From Prorocentrum cordatum (taxonomy: Eukaryota; Sar; Dinophyceae; Prorocentrales; Prorocentraceae): a DNA stretch of 64,000 bases. The position numbers and the translations under genes are program-made. This document shows positions 1-8,938 of this stretch, piece by piece (positions within the stretch are counted from its first letter, which is position 1; every line of letters begins with the position of its first letter). The stretch lies in contig CAUYUJ010000336.1 of assembly GCA_963575745.1 (NCBI GenBank), positions 583,080 to 647,079 on the forward strand. The letters are read 5' to 3'. The notes beneath the pieces are model-generated. The model made no database searches. It was not told where the DNA came from and saw only the letters and a program-made list of their open reading frames with translations.

Positions 1-2
1 AG

Positions 3-2531
3 CTCGAGGCGTATGGTCATGGATTGTACGCGTACTACTTCGAGTATGTTCGCAGGTTCGTTGAGGGCAACAACGAGCTCACTCCCGTGGAACACGGGAC
101 GCTGGGAAATTACCCTTTATCCTTCTTCGACTGGATGTTCGGGAACCCAGGTAACATCATGGCCTACGAGAGTAGCGACGAGGACACCACTATAGAGGCT
201 TCGCCTTCCGAGGTTCAACGACACCTCGAACCTCCGCCCGAAATCCCGCCTGGAAACAGGCCTTCTTTGATGGGAGAATATCCCCAGACCACTGAAGACT
301 TAATCGAAATGGAGTCTCAGGCATTTGTTCAGGCCTTCATTGCAGGCGAACCAGATACTCCGTTTATACCTCCTGGTTCGCTTGCTCCAGGCTATGGACC
401 ACGCACTCTTTTGCAGACCCTCATGAGGATGCATGAGATACTTATTACTGGTTATCCTGAGAGTCAAGAACATATCGAAGCTGACATTATGATAATGCAG
501 GATACTGACGCTTGTGGTAGCTCAGAGCTGTTGTTGGCAGCTCTGACTCTCATTGACAGCGTGCATCCTCAGGACGTGCAGAGACACTTGATATACTCCC
601 GTGGTAGATGGCGTAATGCTCTAGAAATGGCTATTGCTATGCGCGGTCATGATCTTCCTCCGCCAGGATGGGGTCTCCAGGCGGTGGGAATGTGGCCAAA
701 CCATACGGCCATGCGCAACATTGCCGGGCAGCCTGTGCTCGGCAACGAGCCCGAGCCGACAACAGCGCCTCCTACCCCGGGGCAGCCGAGCGACGCACAG
801 ACGCCGGCTATGCAGGGAAACCTGCCTGTACCAGATACGCCAATGGCCATCATCATCGGTAGTTCGACATCAGAAGAAGTAGAAGGCGATGGTTGCGGGT
901 TAGATGAGGATGACGTCACCATCTTCATGATGGAGGTGAATGGTGAGGAAGAGGTTGGCTTCGATCCTGACGAGTCTGAATCATCATCACCATCGGCACA
1001 AGCGCCATTTGCGCCGAGCTCCATCCAGCAGGGAGACTTGCCTCCATCGGGCGATCCATCTGGGATCGCACAGGAGCCTCCTCAGGCGCCTCCACCGGGT
1101 GCCGCTCATGCTGCTTCGGCAGCTTCTTCTGATGAGAACACCAGAAGGTCTCGTTCCCATACGCGCGTCAGAGAAGAGCCACATCCACAGGCTCGACTTC
1201 CTCGTGAGTGGAGGCAGGCTGGCCCACAAGAACACGCTCTCAGGAGAGGTGGCCAGCTACTTCCGTACAACGACCCAAGACGCCGAAAAGGGGAACACTC
1301 GGCCTTCGGCAAGGGCAACCCTGCCTATAGGGACAGCGAGGGCAAGGCCATCCGCGGAGGCTATCAGCTTGCAACAAATATCCGCCGCCCTGAAATTCAA
1401 GAAGCGCGGACTCAGCTGCGAGACATTATCGCGGCTCGCAAGCAGTATAGGCCCCACGCAGCTTGCGGACCTTGCTCCGAGCCGTTCCAGAACCACAGGC
1501 CAGGATGCCCCGTTGGCAACAACGAAGGTCTGAGCCCCAACCGGGGCAAAACCCCTCACAAAGATGGCCATCCGCTACTTATCCCGATGACGCCAGACGA
1601 GATCGCCGCTGTGAATCGTCGTCTCGGGATCTTGAGCCACTTGGATCCGAAAGAAGAAGAGAAGCCTACTCCGGTTCCAAGGGGACTGGTAGCCACGACC
1701 CAGGAAGAGAAAGACGCGCTCTTTAGTCTTCCTAGTATGCGAGGAAACTCGCCTGGCGTTTCTAGCCAGTCCCAACAACCAGAACCGACAATCAAGGATG
1801 AGAAAAAGGCTCAACGTGTGGCGGAGGACGAGGAGCGTATGCGGACAGCAGAAGAACGCACACGCGAGGCAACTCGCAAGATGTTGGAGGATTCCAGCAA
1901 GATCTACATGAAGGGGGCTACGAAGCCCCCACTCCCACTAACTTCGAAGGCTAAGAGTGAACCCCCGACACCTGAGCCGTCCTCGGGGCCGAAACCGAAG
2001 GTGAGCTCTCAGGACCCTGGGCCAGACGTGCAGATGGAGGTGCCTCGAACTGAAACTCCGAGGCCGCCGATTGGCGCAACTCCTACACAAGCGCCTGAGC
2101 CCAAGCAGCAACCTCAGGACCCTGTGGAGGAACGAAGACGCCCGCCTAGTCGCAGCAGCTCCGTTGCGAAAAGGGCGGCAGCTTTCGAGCGCAGTGGGTA
2201 TGCCCCTGCGCCAGCTTCGCCTGTGGCGGCCCGTTCCAGGAGGTCCGATGAAGGTGCTATGTCGAGGGGTACCTGGGTGCCGAAGATCAGGGGCAGCGCC
2301 AGTCGCGCTTCACCGCGGGGAACCCGCCAGGCGCTGCCGCTGCAGCTTCATCCTCTTCAGGAGCCGCAGCCTCTGCAACGACAGAGGCTCGTACGCGGGG
2401 AAACCCGCCAGTGGATCAGCTGCACCACCCAGGTGACACGTCCTTCACTAGTGGGACTCCGAATGCGATCAGGGATAGACTTGCGCTTCGGAAGATCCCA
2501 CCGATACGCTCGGTGGAGGAGACATTCATGA
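3..2531 (+). CDS. Gag-like N-terminal polyprotein segment (partial, ends in a frame break)
   Basis: The frame is open at the window edge, so the true start lies upstream; the first ATG-like start inside the window is not meaningful. The protein is long, low in hydrophobics, and rich in P, S, E and Q with acidic patches, like a gag or disordered linker. A possible zinc-binding cluster (C-x2-C-x6-H-x3-C, within 1,460-1,512) could be a nucleocapsid-like finger. A Glu/Arg/Lys-rich stretch (about 1,795-1,905) looks coiled-coil. The motif x-G-N-x-P recurs because DNA hairpins lie in one codon phase. The informative frame ends at the hairpin 2315-2327, where one base of the GAAA loop is missing. The residues from there to 2531 are out-of-frame translation, and the real sequence continues in the frame of 2,321-2,860. 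Gag assignment is by position and composition only. Confidence 0.7.
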   Translation, partial: LEAYGHGLYAYYFEYVRRFVEGNNELTPVEHGTLGNYPLSFFDWMFGNPGNIMAYESSDEDTTIEASPSEVQRHLEPPPEIPPGNRPSLMGEYPQTTEDLIEMESQAFVQAFIAGEPDTPFIPPGSLAPGYGPRTLLQTLMRMHEILITGYPESQEHIEADIMIMQDTDACGSSELLLAALTLIDSVHPQDVQRHLIYSRGRWRNALEMAIAMRGHDLPPPGWGLQAVGMWPNHTAMRNIAGQPVLGNEPEPTTAPPTPGQPSDAQTPAMQGNLPVPDTPMAIIIGSSTSEEVEGDGCGLDEDDVTIFMMEVNGEEEVGFDPDESESSSPSAQAPFAPSSIQQGDLPPSGDPSGIAQEPPQAPPPGAAHAASAASSDENTRRSRSHTRVREEPHPQARLPREWRQAGPQEHALRRGGQLLPYNDPRRRKGEHSAFGKGNPAYRDSEGKAIRGGYQLATNIRRPEIQEARTQLRDIIAARKQYRPHAACGPCSEPFQNHRPGCPVGNNEGLSPNRGKTPHKDGHPLLIPMTPDEIAAVNRRLGILSHLDPKEEEKPTPVPRGLVATTQEEKDALFSLPSMRGNSPGVSSQSQQPEPTIKDEKKAQRVAEDEERMRTAEERTREATRKMLEDSSKIYMKGATKPPLPLTSKAKSEPPTPEPSSGPKPKVSSQDPGPDVQMEVPRTETPRPPIGATPTQAPEPKQQPQDPVEERRRPPSRSSSVAKRAAAFERSGYAPAPASPVAARSRRSDEGAMSRGTWVPKIRGSASRASPRGTRQALPLQLHPLQEPQPLQRQRLVRGETRQWISCTTQVTRPSLVGLRMRSGIDLRFGRSHRYARWRRHS

Positions 2532-2860
2532 AGGAATGCAGGAAAGCTGGAATCCTTCCCACATCCAATGATATTCTCAAACAGCTGAGTAAAGCTCTCA
2601 GCAGGATATGCAGACATGCGCCAGACAGACCACACAATCCTGTGTGGGGCCTGGAATCTTTCGATGATCATGATGGTTGGGTTAACCTAGTGGAACTTGT
2701 GAACCATTATCCGTGGAACACAGGTCAATCAAAACACGCTGGGTATAATCCAAAATACGACGAGGCCAAAGTCATCAACGAGCAGCTATATGGTCGCTCG
2801 GTTGATCAACTAGCAGCCATCATGATGGAAGTTGCTCATGTCCGTGAACCAGACGGATAA
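2321..2860 (+). CDS. Tpt1/KptA RNA 2'-phosphotransferase domain, N-terminal lobe
   Basis: This picks up the polyprotein frame after the one-base loss at 2315-2327 (first internal Met at 2411). It contains the hallmarks of the Tpt1/KptA N-lobe: LSKALSRICRHAPD (the conserved LSK..S..LRH.P block with the catalytic Arg-His pair), then DDHDGWVNLVELV (the D..GW....L block), then a long helical stretch. The TAA at 2858-2860 interrupts the domain exactly between this lobe and the C-lobe, which follows in the same frame. Family knowledge: Tpt1/KptA enzymes use NAD+ to remove an RNA 2'-phosphate left by tRNA ligation, and some ADP-ribosylate nucleic-acid ends. Finding one in a copia polyprotein is unusual. 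Homology is by motif reading only, but the match across both lobes is strong. Confidence 0.82.
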   Translation, partial: NPPGAAAAASSSSGAAASATTEARTRGNPPVDQLHHPGDTSFTSGTPNAIRDRLALRKIPPIRSVEETFMKECRKAGILPTSNDILKQLSKALSRICRHAPDRPHNPVWGLESFDDHDGWVNLVELVNHYPWNTGQSKHAGYNPKYDEAKVINEQLYGRSVDQLAAIMMEVAHVREPDG

Positions 2861-2884
2861 GAAAAACAGCGCCTACAGTTCAAG

Positions 2885-5800
2885 GTGTTGATGCGGGACT
2901 CCGGAGAGCCCGCTATCTTCATCCGCGCCTCTCAGGGGCATTCATGGACATTGAAAGCTCCATGGTCGCTGTACAGCTACATTGTGCTGTGCGACCAACC
3001 TGCCGGGAGACCGGCCCCATACCCCGAAGTCGCAATGCATGGCACTCGATGGCACGCCTTCGAAAGTATTATGTGGCACGGCCTGTCCTGTAGACCTGAG
3101 CATAACACGAAGAAAAGGTGGACAGGCCGGTCGCGCATTCATTTCGTGCCGACAGTTCGCCGCCGTGCCGTGAACAGTGGGTGGGACCCAGACTCAGACA
3201 TCATCATCTTCGTAGATTGGCGTAAGGCCATACAAGATGGTATGAAGTTCTGTTGGTCCGATAACGGAGTCCTCTTGTCCGAGGGAAATAACGGTATCAT
3301 TGAAGCGTATTACATCTCTCATGTAGAGGACCTGTCCACGGGAAGGCACTGGCGTAATCCAGAGTACCTGGGGAACCGCCATGCGCGAGTCTCTGTCGCA
3401 ATGATGTCTGCTCCTGACAGGTGGGCTGACGTTGGCACTGCTAGCGTCAAATATCAGTGGTCCCGAGACCAAGAGGGCGTCGACCCCCCCATGGTCTACC
3501 TCCACAGAGAAGTTGGGGACCACTATAGCCCCACCAAGCTGGGAAACCAGCCTGAAATCCATCGGATTTTCATGATCACCGAGAGTGAGGCCGGGAGCGC
3601 GGCTCCAAGCCGTGCCCCAAGCCAAGGGCCTAGTGCCGTGTCTTGGCAGGCCATCAGCACCTCGGACCTGGATCAGATCGCAGCCGCGCTGAACCCTGAC
3701 CAGGTAGAACAGCTGGCGGACAGGTTCTACCAGCAGGACCCCTGGGCCGCAGGCCAGGGAGCAATGTCCGCCATGGCGACGAGAAATCGTCCGGCCATGC
3801 AGGGAAACCTGCCTATAAGCGGACCCGCTCGGTTTGAGCAAATGCATGGAAGCCCTACTCAGAGCATGCACACTCCAAGGGGCATGACTCCATTGGGCAC
3901 ACCACCTGCACAATCCCCGTTCGGGACACCTGTCCGCCCTGCCACAAACGGCAATCTCATGGAGAGGATAGCTGCGGCTAGGGCTGAGCACAGCACAGCT
4001 CTCCTCAACATGATGCCGCCCGGCACGCCAACGAGTCAGCAGGGAAACCTGCCTGGCACACCAAGCCACCATAGGGCTGGTGTACCTGACGACTATCGCT
4101 CAAGAGTGGCGGCCGCGGTGCAGCAGGTGCAGAGCCATAATCTGCCTCACCCAAGTGGGCAGAGGTGGAGGCCAGCCTGGTCCTGGGAACCAGAGGGTCC
4201 CAACCCACGGGATCCTGCTCGGCAACGAGCCTTTATCCCGGCGTTCAATGCCTATCCGAGCATGTCTCAGGGCCAGAGGCCACCACCAGCGCAGATGAAC
4301 CCGCCATTATACCCTGATGGGTCAAGGGTTCCGAACAAATTTGTTCGCGAATTGGCGGATCAGATGCATAGCCTCACTAATGTGCGCTGCAGTGACCATT
4401 CCATGTACCCGCGCATGGCCTTCATGCCTTCACCGACATCACCAGAGGTGGCTGTCCAGCCCACTGCCCATTCAATATCGTCTGGCAGTAGGAGCGTGCC
4501 TGACTACATCAGGCAGACTCACCACACTCAGCAGGCATGCTTCAGGAGAAGGCAGGCGGTGCAAAGTGTACGGGATCAGTCACGCGCAGCTGCACTTGAT
4601 GTGGTGAGAAACAGGGGCTCACCTTTGCGAGGTAACTCGCCCGCCGTGGCTCCTACCACTTCCATGCCAAATGTCGAAGTGCCGGAGGTGATGGATCTAA
4701 CGGGGACTCCCCCATCAGCCTTCATGCCCTCCGAGACGGTACTGGAGAGGCAGCGGCGGGTATATCCCAGGGCAGCAGACGTAGAGGTCTTTACTGGGAT
4801 GGAAGATACCTGTGCGGTATGCCTCGAAGAATTTCAGCCCAGGGACAGTGTTTACCGCTTGAGGTGCAATCACTTGTTCCACGAGGGATGCTGGAATTCT
4901 AATGCGATGGGCCACGTTACAAACCAGCGTGAGGGAGATCCCCAGCAGCCACCATGTGCTATCTGCCGAGCACCTGGCATCATAGCGTCATCCTTCCCAT
5001 GGACCGGCTCCTTTAGTCAGACTCCTGAGCAGTCAGCGAGAGAGTTGCGGGAGCTGAGGAGCATGGTGGAGGAGATGACGGCTAGGATGCTAGTTATGCA
5101 GACAGCCCAGTCCCAACAGCAGGGACACCTGCCAGAAGAGGTAAGGCCGCCTATGGAGACGGGATACTTTGATCAGCTTATCCCGATGACGGCGCCTCAG
5201 CAGGGAAACCTGCATGGCACTCCTCAGATGTCTCCCCAGAGTGGAGACGGGGCTGAGATGGCACTGGACCCTGATCAGCTGAGTGAATTGCGTGTACGAC
5301 ATTTCCAGAATCAGATGGATAATTCGCACACAACATTTATGCTGGATGCCAACAATCCTGAAACTGATAGTCCGTCGCTAGACCTATCAGAATCCTCAGT
5401 GGCGACAGCAGCAACAGCAGCCAGGGCCGTCAACATCACAGCGACGAACGAGGAGTTCGAGGAGTGGCTGCAGTACCGGGATCACATCACGAACGAGGGG
5501 CTGCAAGACATCGCCCTTCACTCGTACTTGACGTTGACAAGGCGCACGACCCGCGAGCAGTATAAGAGCATACGTGATGAGTATGCCAACTGGCGGGAGG
5601 AGCGTGGCGATCACGCCCAGCACGTGTCGTACTTCCAGTACATCGACCTGGCGCGCATGGCCGAAAGCGAGTCGCATGCCAGTGTCACGCGGGGTAACCC
5701 GCTAGGGAGTGCGACTGCGCCGCGGGGAAACCCGCCTACCGACGCAGCCGACACTTCAGAGACTGTGCACATCAAGCAGCCGAGTAAGACGTTCCTGGAT

Positions 5801-6718
5801 GATGGTGGAAATTCCATACTCATCGATGTCGGCTCGAAGATCAACATCATGGGCGAGAACACGAGCCGTAAGTTCGTCCAGGCTGCCGAGGCACATGGCC
5901 GTACTTGTACGTTCGAGCCCCGCTCTCGTTTGAATATCAACGGAGCGGGAGAAGGGTCGGCCCCAGCGGATACCGCAGGCACATTCAGTATTGCCTGCGA
6001 GTGCCAGGGGCCGGCCCAACTCGATTCATACAAGACGAACATTGTATCAGGCTGTGGCAAGGACCTGCCAGCCATCCTAGGCCTCGATAGTATGCAAGAT
6101 AAACGCACGATCATCGTGCTTGAACGAGGCCAGGAGAAGCTGATATTCCCTGGTAAGGGGCAGGTCAAAATGGAGCTCCCTGAGGGCTCCAAGATCATGC
6201 CGACGACGAAGTTGCCATCAGGGCATCTGTCGATCAGGTGTGATTGTTTTGGAGCTGCGGGGCAACCCGCCTCGAGCTCAAGCAGCACGTCCTTCCAGAC
6301 AGTGCTGACAGGCGAGCCGACCCCGGCGCAGGAGCGCAAGCAATTGCAGGGAAACCTGCCCCAGGGGTTGATGGAAACGCTCGCCAAGGCCACCATGCGA
6401 GGCGACAACATCGACGATCTTGAGACGTTCGATTGTTTTGTTGCCAGGACACTGGCCCAGCACGGTGGAAGTGTACCCATGGACGCTGTACAGTCCCGCC
6501 GGAAGATAGTGATGGGATACACTAATCGTGAATTGCATACGGTCAGCGACGCTAGGTCCAAAGGCGCGCTGAAACAGCTGATGGATAATCCATCGATGCT
6601 GACAGCATTTGCGGAGCAATCCGCCTCTGAGGCCACGGCGCGCTGCAGTGCTGAGCTCCAGCATCTGAGGGAAGCCCAGATGCTGGCAGATATTGTAGGC
6701 ACATCTTCTTCATCTTGA
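2885..6718 (+). CDS. Polyprotein segment: Tpt1 C-lobe, RING-H2 finger, retropepsin-like protease
   Basis: The frame is the same as 2,321-2,860 and is open from the TAA onwards (EKQRLQFKV before the first Met). Residues 1-150 carry the Tpt1 C-lobe: IRASQGHS (family R-x-x-QGHS), MHGTRWHAFESIMWHGL (HGT...I...GL), SRIHF (H-x-HF) and a final NGVLLSEG block. Residues about 640-700 are a RING-H2 finger: CAVC, RCNHLFHEGC, CAIC. Residues about 970-1,080 have a retroviral-type aspartic protease signature, ILIDVGSKINIMG, followed by LPAILGLDSM; the usual DTGA/DSGA is DVGS here. The linkers are P/Q/S-rich and hold 13 of the hairpins. RING fingers usually recruit ubiquitin-conjugating enzymes; a role in element assembly or host-protein turnover is inference. 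The frame ends at TGA 6716-6718 and continues in the same frame. Confidence 0.85.
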   Translation: MLMRDSGEPAIFIRASQGHSWTLKAPWSLYSYIVLCDQPAGRPAPYPEVAMHGTRWHAFESIMWHGLSCRPEHNTKKRWTGRSRIHFVPTVRRRAVNSGWDPDSDIIIFVDWRKAIQDGMKFCWSDNGVLLSEGNNGIIEAYYISHVEDLSTGRHWRNPEYLGNRHARVSVAMMSAPDRWADVGTASVKYQWSRDQEGVDPPMVYLHREVGDHYSPTKLGNQPEIHRIFMITESEAGSAAPSRAPSQGPSAVSWQAISTSDLDQIAAALNPDQVEQLADRFYQQDPWAAGQGAMSAMATRNRPAMQGNLPISGPARFEQMHGSPTQSMHTPRGMTPLGTPPAQSPFGTPVRPATNGNLMERIAAARAEHSTALLNMMPPGTPTSQQGNLPGTPSHHRAGVPDDYRSRVAAAVQQVQSHNLPHPSGQRWRPAWSWEPEGPNPRDPARQRAFIPAFNAYPSMSQGQRPPPAQMNPPLYPDGSRVPNKFVRELADQMHSLTNVRCSDHSMYPRMAFMPSPTSPEVAVQPTAHSISSGSRSVPDYIRQTHHTQQACFRRRQAVQSVRDQSRAAALDVVRNRGSPLRGNSPAVAPTTSMPNVEVPEVMDLTGTPPSAFMPSETVLERQRRVYPRAADVEVFTGMEDTCAVCLEEFQPRDSVYRLRCNHLFHEGCWNSNAMGHVTNQREGDPQQPPCAICRAPGIIASSFPWTGSFSQTPEQSARELRELRSMVEEMTARMLVMQTAQSQQQGHLPEEVRPPMETGYFDQLIPMTAPQQGNLHGTPQMSPQSGDGAEMALDPDQLSELRVRHFQNQMDNSHTTFMLDANNPETDSPSLDLSESSVATAATAARAVNITATNEEFEEWLQYRDHITNEGLQDIALHSYLTLTRRTTREQYKSIRDEYANWREERGDHAQHVSYFQYIDLARMAESESHASVTRGNPLGSATAPRGNPPTDAADTSETVHIKQPSKTFLDDGGNSILIDVGSKINIMGENTSRKFVQAAEAHGRTCTFEPRSRLNINGAGEGSAPADTAGTFSIACECQGPAQLDSYKTNIVSGCGKDLPAILGLDSMQDKRTIIVLERGQEKLIFPGKGQVKMELPEGSKIMPTTKLPSGHLSIRCDCFGAAGQPASSSSSTSFQTVLTGEPTPAQERKQLQGNLPQGLMETLAKATMRGDNIDDLETFDCFVARTLAQHGGSVPMDAVQSRRKIVMGYTNRELHTVSDARSKGALKQLMDNPSMLTAFAEQSASEATARCSAELQHLREAQMLADIVGTSSSS

Positions 6719-6757
6719 AGATGGCAGGGCGACGTCGCCCCCTCGTCGTCTTGCCTG

Positions 6758-8938
6758 TTGGCTGAAAAGCCGGGGGGTAACAAGGACAGCGGGGTAACCT
6801 GCCTTAGTAAGAGGGCTTTTGTCATTGAAGATACGAGGGAGGCCTGTGCCGACCTTCGCACCCGAGTCTATATTTGTGATCGTATTTCCCACAACGAACT
6901 TATGACAAGCGTGGGCACAAACTACCTAGGTGCGGTGATCAGTGGAGATTACACTCTTATATGGATCAGTACTCCGGGTGACTGGTACGTACGAACTCCA
7001 GGAAAGAGAGTGGCCCCACATTGGTCACGTATCCAAAACCTGTTGATAAAAGCCAAGAAACTCCGCATGAAGATCATAATATTTGGTCCCCCAGGATATG
7101 TTTGGAAGTTATCTCCAATACGTGATACCCTGGAAGATCTAAAGTTGTCAGTAATACGGATGCGTTTGTGTCATTTCGGTATTCGGTTCAATCTGCAAGA
7201 CAGTACACCAAGCGGTACTTATACGCAGGTAGCATCATCAATACCGATTAGCTCGAAGCTGTGGGCATGTACCTGCAAGCAGGCAATACCACAACATGTG
7301 TTGGATTGGTACGGCCATACAGTACGGCATGCTGAATGGCGAGCTCAGACACGTACTACACTCATCCGTCATTTAAACGACAACATCCTGGGGAGCACCA
7401 CCACGCACGGAAACGTGCCTGTATACTTAAATACGTATACACGTACAGACCATAACACCCGTCACTACGTGACGACTAATAAGGGAGGACCAAAATGGTC
7501 TGAAGTCATCCGACGTGTAACAATCAACCTGGATAGCAATGCGGTTATTCAGGATATCTCAGTTAGCGATCAACCAACAGGATATGATTGGCATGCACCA
7601 TTACCTGCAGGGGTTGCCAACATCAGTACTCGGTTGCATTGGCAACCCGAGGAACCGGTCTTGCTCGGAAACGAGCCGACTCAATCACCACAGAAACATC
7701 GACGCGTCATCATAGATGACTGTTCTCTCCCCCTCCCGACTCTGGCGATTGACGCATGTACCCATTCAACCACGACAATGAGTACACAGACCGACGAACA
7801 AGACGAGCAAGCTTTACCCACTGAATCGCGTATAAAGCAGAAGGAGAGGCTCAAAGCCGAAAAGGAAGCAGGCATCAAGCCTCGCCGCATTAAAAAGCAC
7901 GTTGAAGACGGAAACGATGATTGCGGCGACGACTTGTCAGGACTCGGACAGGATCTTATGGCAACCTGGAGTACTGACGTCCCTGTTGAGCTGATAAGCT
8001 CCGACGAGGACGACGACTTGTTCCTTGCCCTCCCCGCATCCATGCCCGACGCACACGCTGACATATACAGCATAGTCGCTACACTATGCTATGGTCATAA
8101 CAACTGCGTGGATATGTTGGAGCTTTGTGGCGGTGAGGGTGGCATCTCAGAGCTTGCCTTCTCAAGGGGGCTCTCCTCAGGCGGCAACTTGGACAAGACT
8201 GCATATGTCGACCTGGGAGACCCCTCGGTGCAGCAGGTTATAGATCATTACTTTGCTATATGCTACGTACGAGTTGCCATACTGCAACCCAGCTGCCGCA
8301 CCACGGGACCACCATCCTACTACAACTACAAAGTCAACTACAACACTTGGGAACAGCACCACAAAGAAGACTTACCACACATAACTTATTGTGGTAAAAC
8401 TGCTGTAACCCAAGATGACGCTCGGAGGTGGTTTATACGCGAACAACCTACAGGAACATGGGTGGATGATATTTCTCCATGGAAGAAGCTTGCCAACCGA
8501 CCGCACATTACAACCGTACGCATTGACCAATGCGCTACGGGACTTAAAGACACGACTGGTGACTATATTAAGAAGCCGACAAATATCACCAGCAACGACG
8601 AGACAATTCTTAAACCCTGTGAGCGACTCAAGTGCAACGGTCAGCATGTGCACGCACAACCGTGCAATACAGAGTTTTCACTGGCACAAAAATACACCCG
8701 ACGACTGCAGTCTGCCTTCGTGGAAGCCGTATATCTGGCGAAAACCATTGACACCACGCGCGGAAACGCGCCTATAAGTACCGCACATGCTTATCCTACA
8801 GACCTTCCCGATCAAGCTGAACCAGGCGAAGGTATGAGACGCATCGGTGATCGTATCATCCCAAGGGTGGCCACTTGCCCGGCATGCATCGACAACGTCC
8901 GAAAGGACAGTCCTAGCCATAACAGAGACCCTACGTAG
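6758..8938 (+). CDS. Polyprotein segment with methyltransferase-like region
   Basis: Same frame as the preceding segment, separated only by TGA 6716-6718; the nominal start at 6758 is TTG and probably not a real initiation site. Residues about 450-515 read VDMLELCGGEGGISE ... ILQPSCRTTGPPS. This resembles cytosine-methyltransferase motif I (D/E-L-x-G-G-x-G-G) and a degraded motif IV (PCQ replaced by PSC), so catalysis by that route is doubtful. It is followed by a Cys/His-rich block (VRIDQCATGLKD ... RLKCNGQHVHAQ) and a terminal C-x2-C (TCPACIDNV). The first 200 residues, with WISTPGDWYVR, IIIFGPP and DWYGHTVRHAEWRAQTR, are similar in style and may be a second copy of the fold. Between the two regions is a charged linker with KQKERLKAEKEAG. 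It ends at TAG 8936-8938; the meaningful frame then shifts by +1 into the next segment. Confidence 0.65.
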   Translation: MAEKPGGNKDSGVTCLSKRAFVIEDTREACADLRTRVYICDRISHNELMTSVGTNYLGAVISGDYTLIWISTPGDWYVRTPGKRVAPHWSRIQNLLIKAKKLRMKIIIFGPPGYVWKLSPIRDTLEDLKLSVIRMRLCHFGIRFNLQDSTPSGTYTQVASSIPISSKLWACTCKQAIPQHVLDWYGHTVRHAEWRAQTRTTLIRHLNDNILGSTTTHGNVPVYLNTYTRTDHNTRHYVTTNKGGPKWSEVIRRVTINLDSNAVIQDISVSDQPTGYDWHAPLPAGVANISTRLHWQPEEPVLLGNEPTQSPQKHRRVIIDDCSLPLPTLAIDACTHSTTTMSTQTDEQDEQALPTESRIKQKERLKAEKEAGIKPRRIKKHVEDGNDDCGDDLSGLGQDLMATWSTDVPVELISSDEDDDLFLALPASMPDAHADIYSIVATLCYGHNNCVDMLELCGGEGGISELAFSRGLSSGGNLDKTAYVDLGDPSVQQVIDHYFAICYVRVAILQPSCRTTGPPSYYNYKVNYNTWEQHHKEDLPHITYCGKTAVTQDDARRWFIREQPTGTWVDDISPWKKLANRPHITTVRIDQCATGLKDTTGDYIKKPTNITSNDETILKPCERLKCNGQHVHAQPCNTEFSLAQKYTRRLQSAFVEAVYLAKTIDTTRGNAPISTAHAYPTDLPDQAEPGEGMRRIGDRIIPRVATCPACIDNVRKDSPSHNRDPT

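Noticed and set aside
81-100. TCCCGTG-GAA-CACGGGA stem with a three-base loop
   Set aside because: Could be a shortened hairpin copy like that at 2315, but the arms lack the GC border; left out of the count.
1913-1930. GGGGGCT-ACGA-AGCCCCC stem-loop in the gag-like region
   Set aside because: Real inverted repeat, but loop and stem length differ from the GNRA family and it occurs once; probably chance in coding DNA.
6758-6800. A separate gene start at 6758
   Set aside because: The start is TTG, the frame continues unbroken from the previous segment apart from one TGA, and a hairpin follows; better read as one polyprotein.
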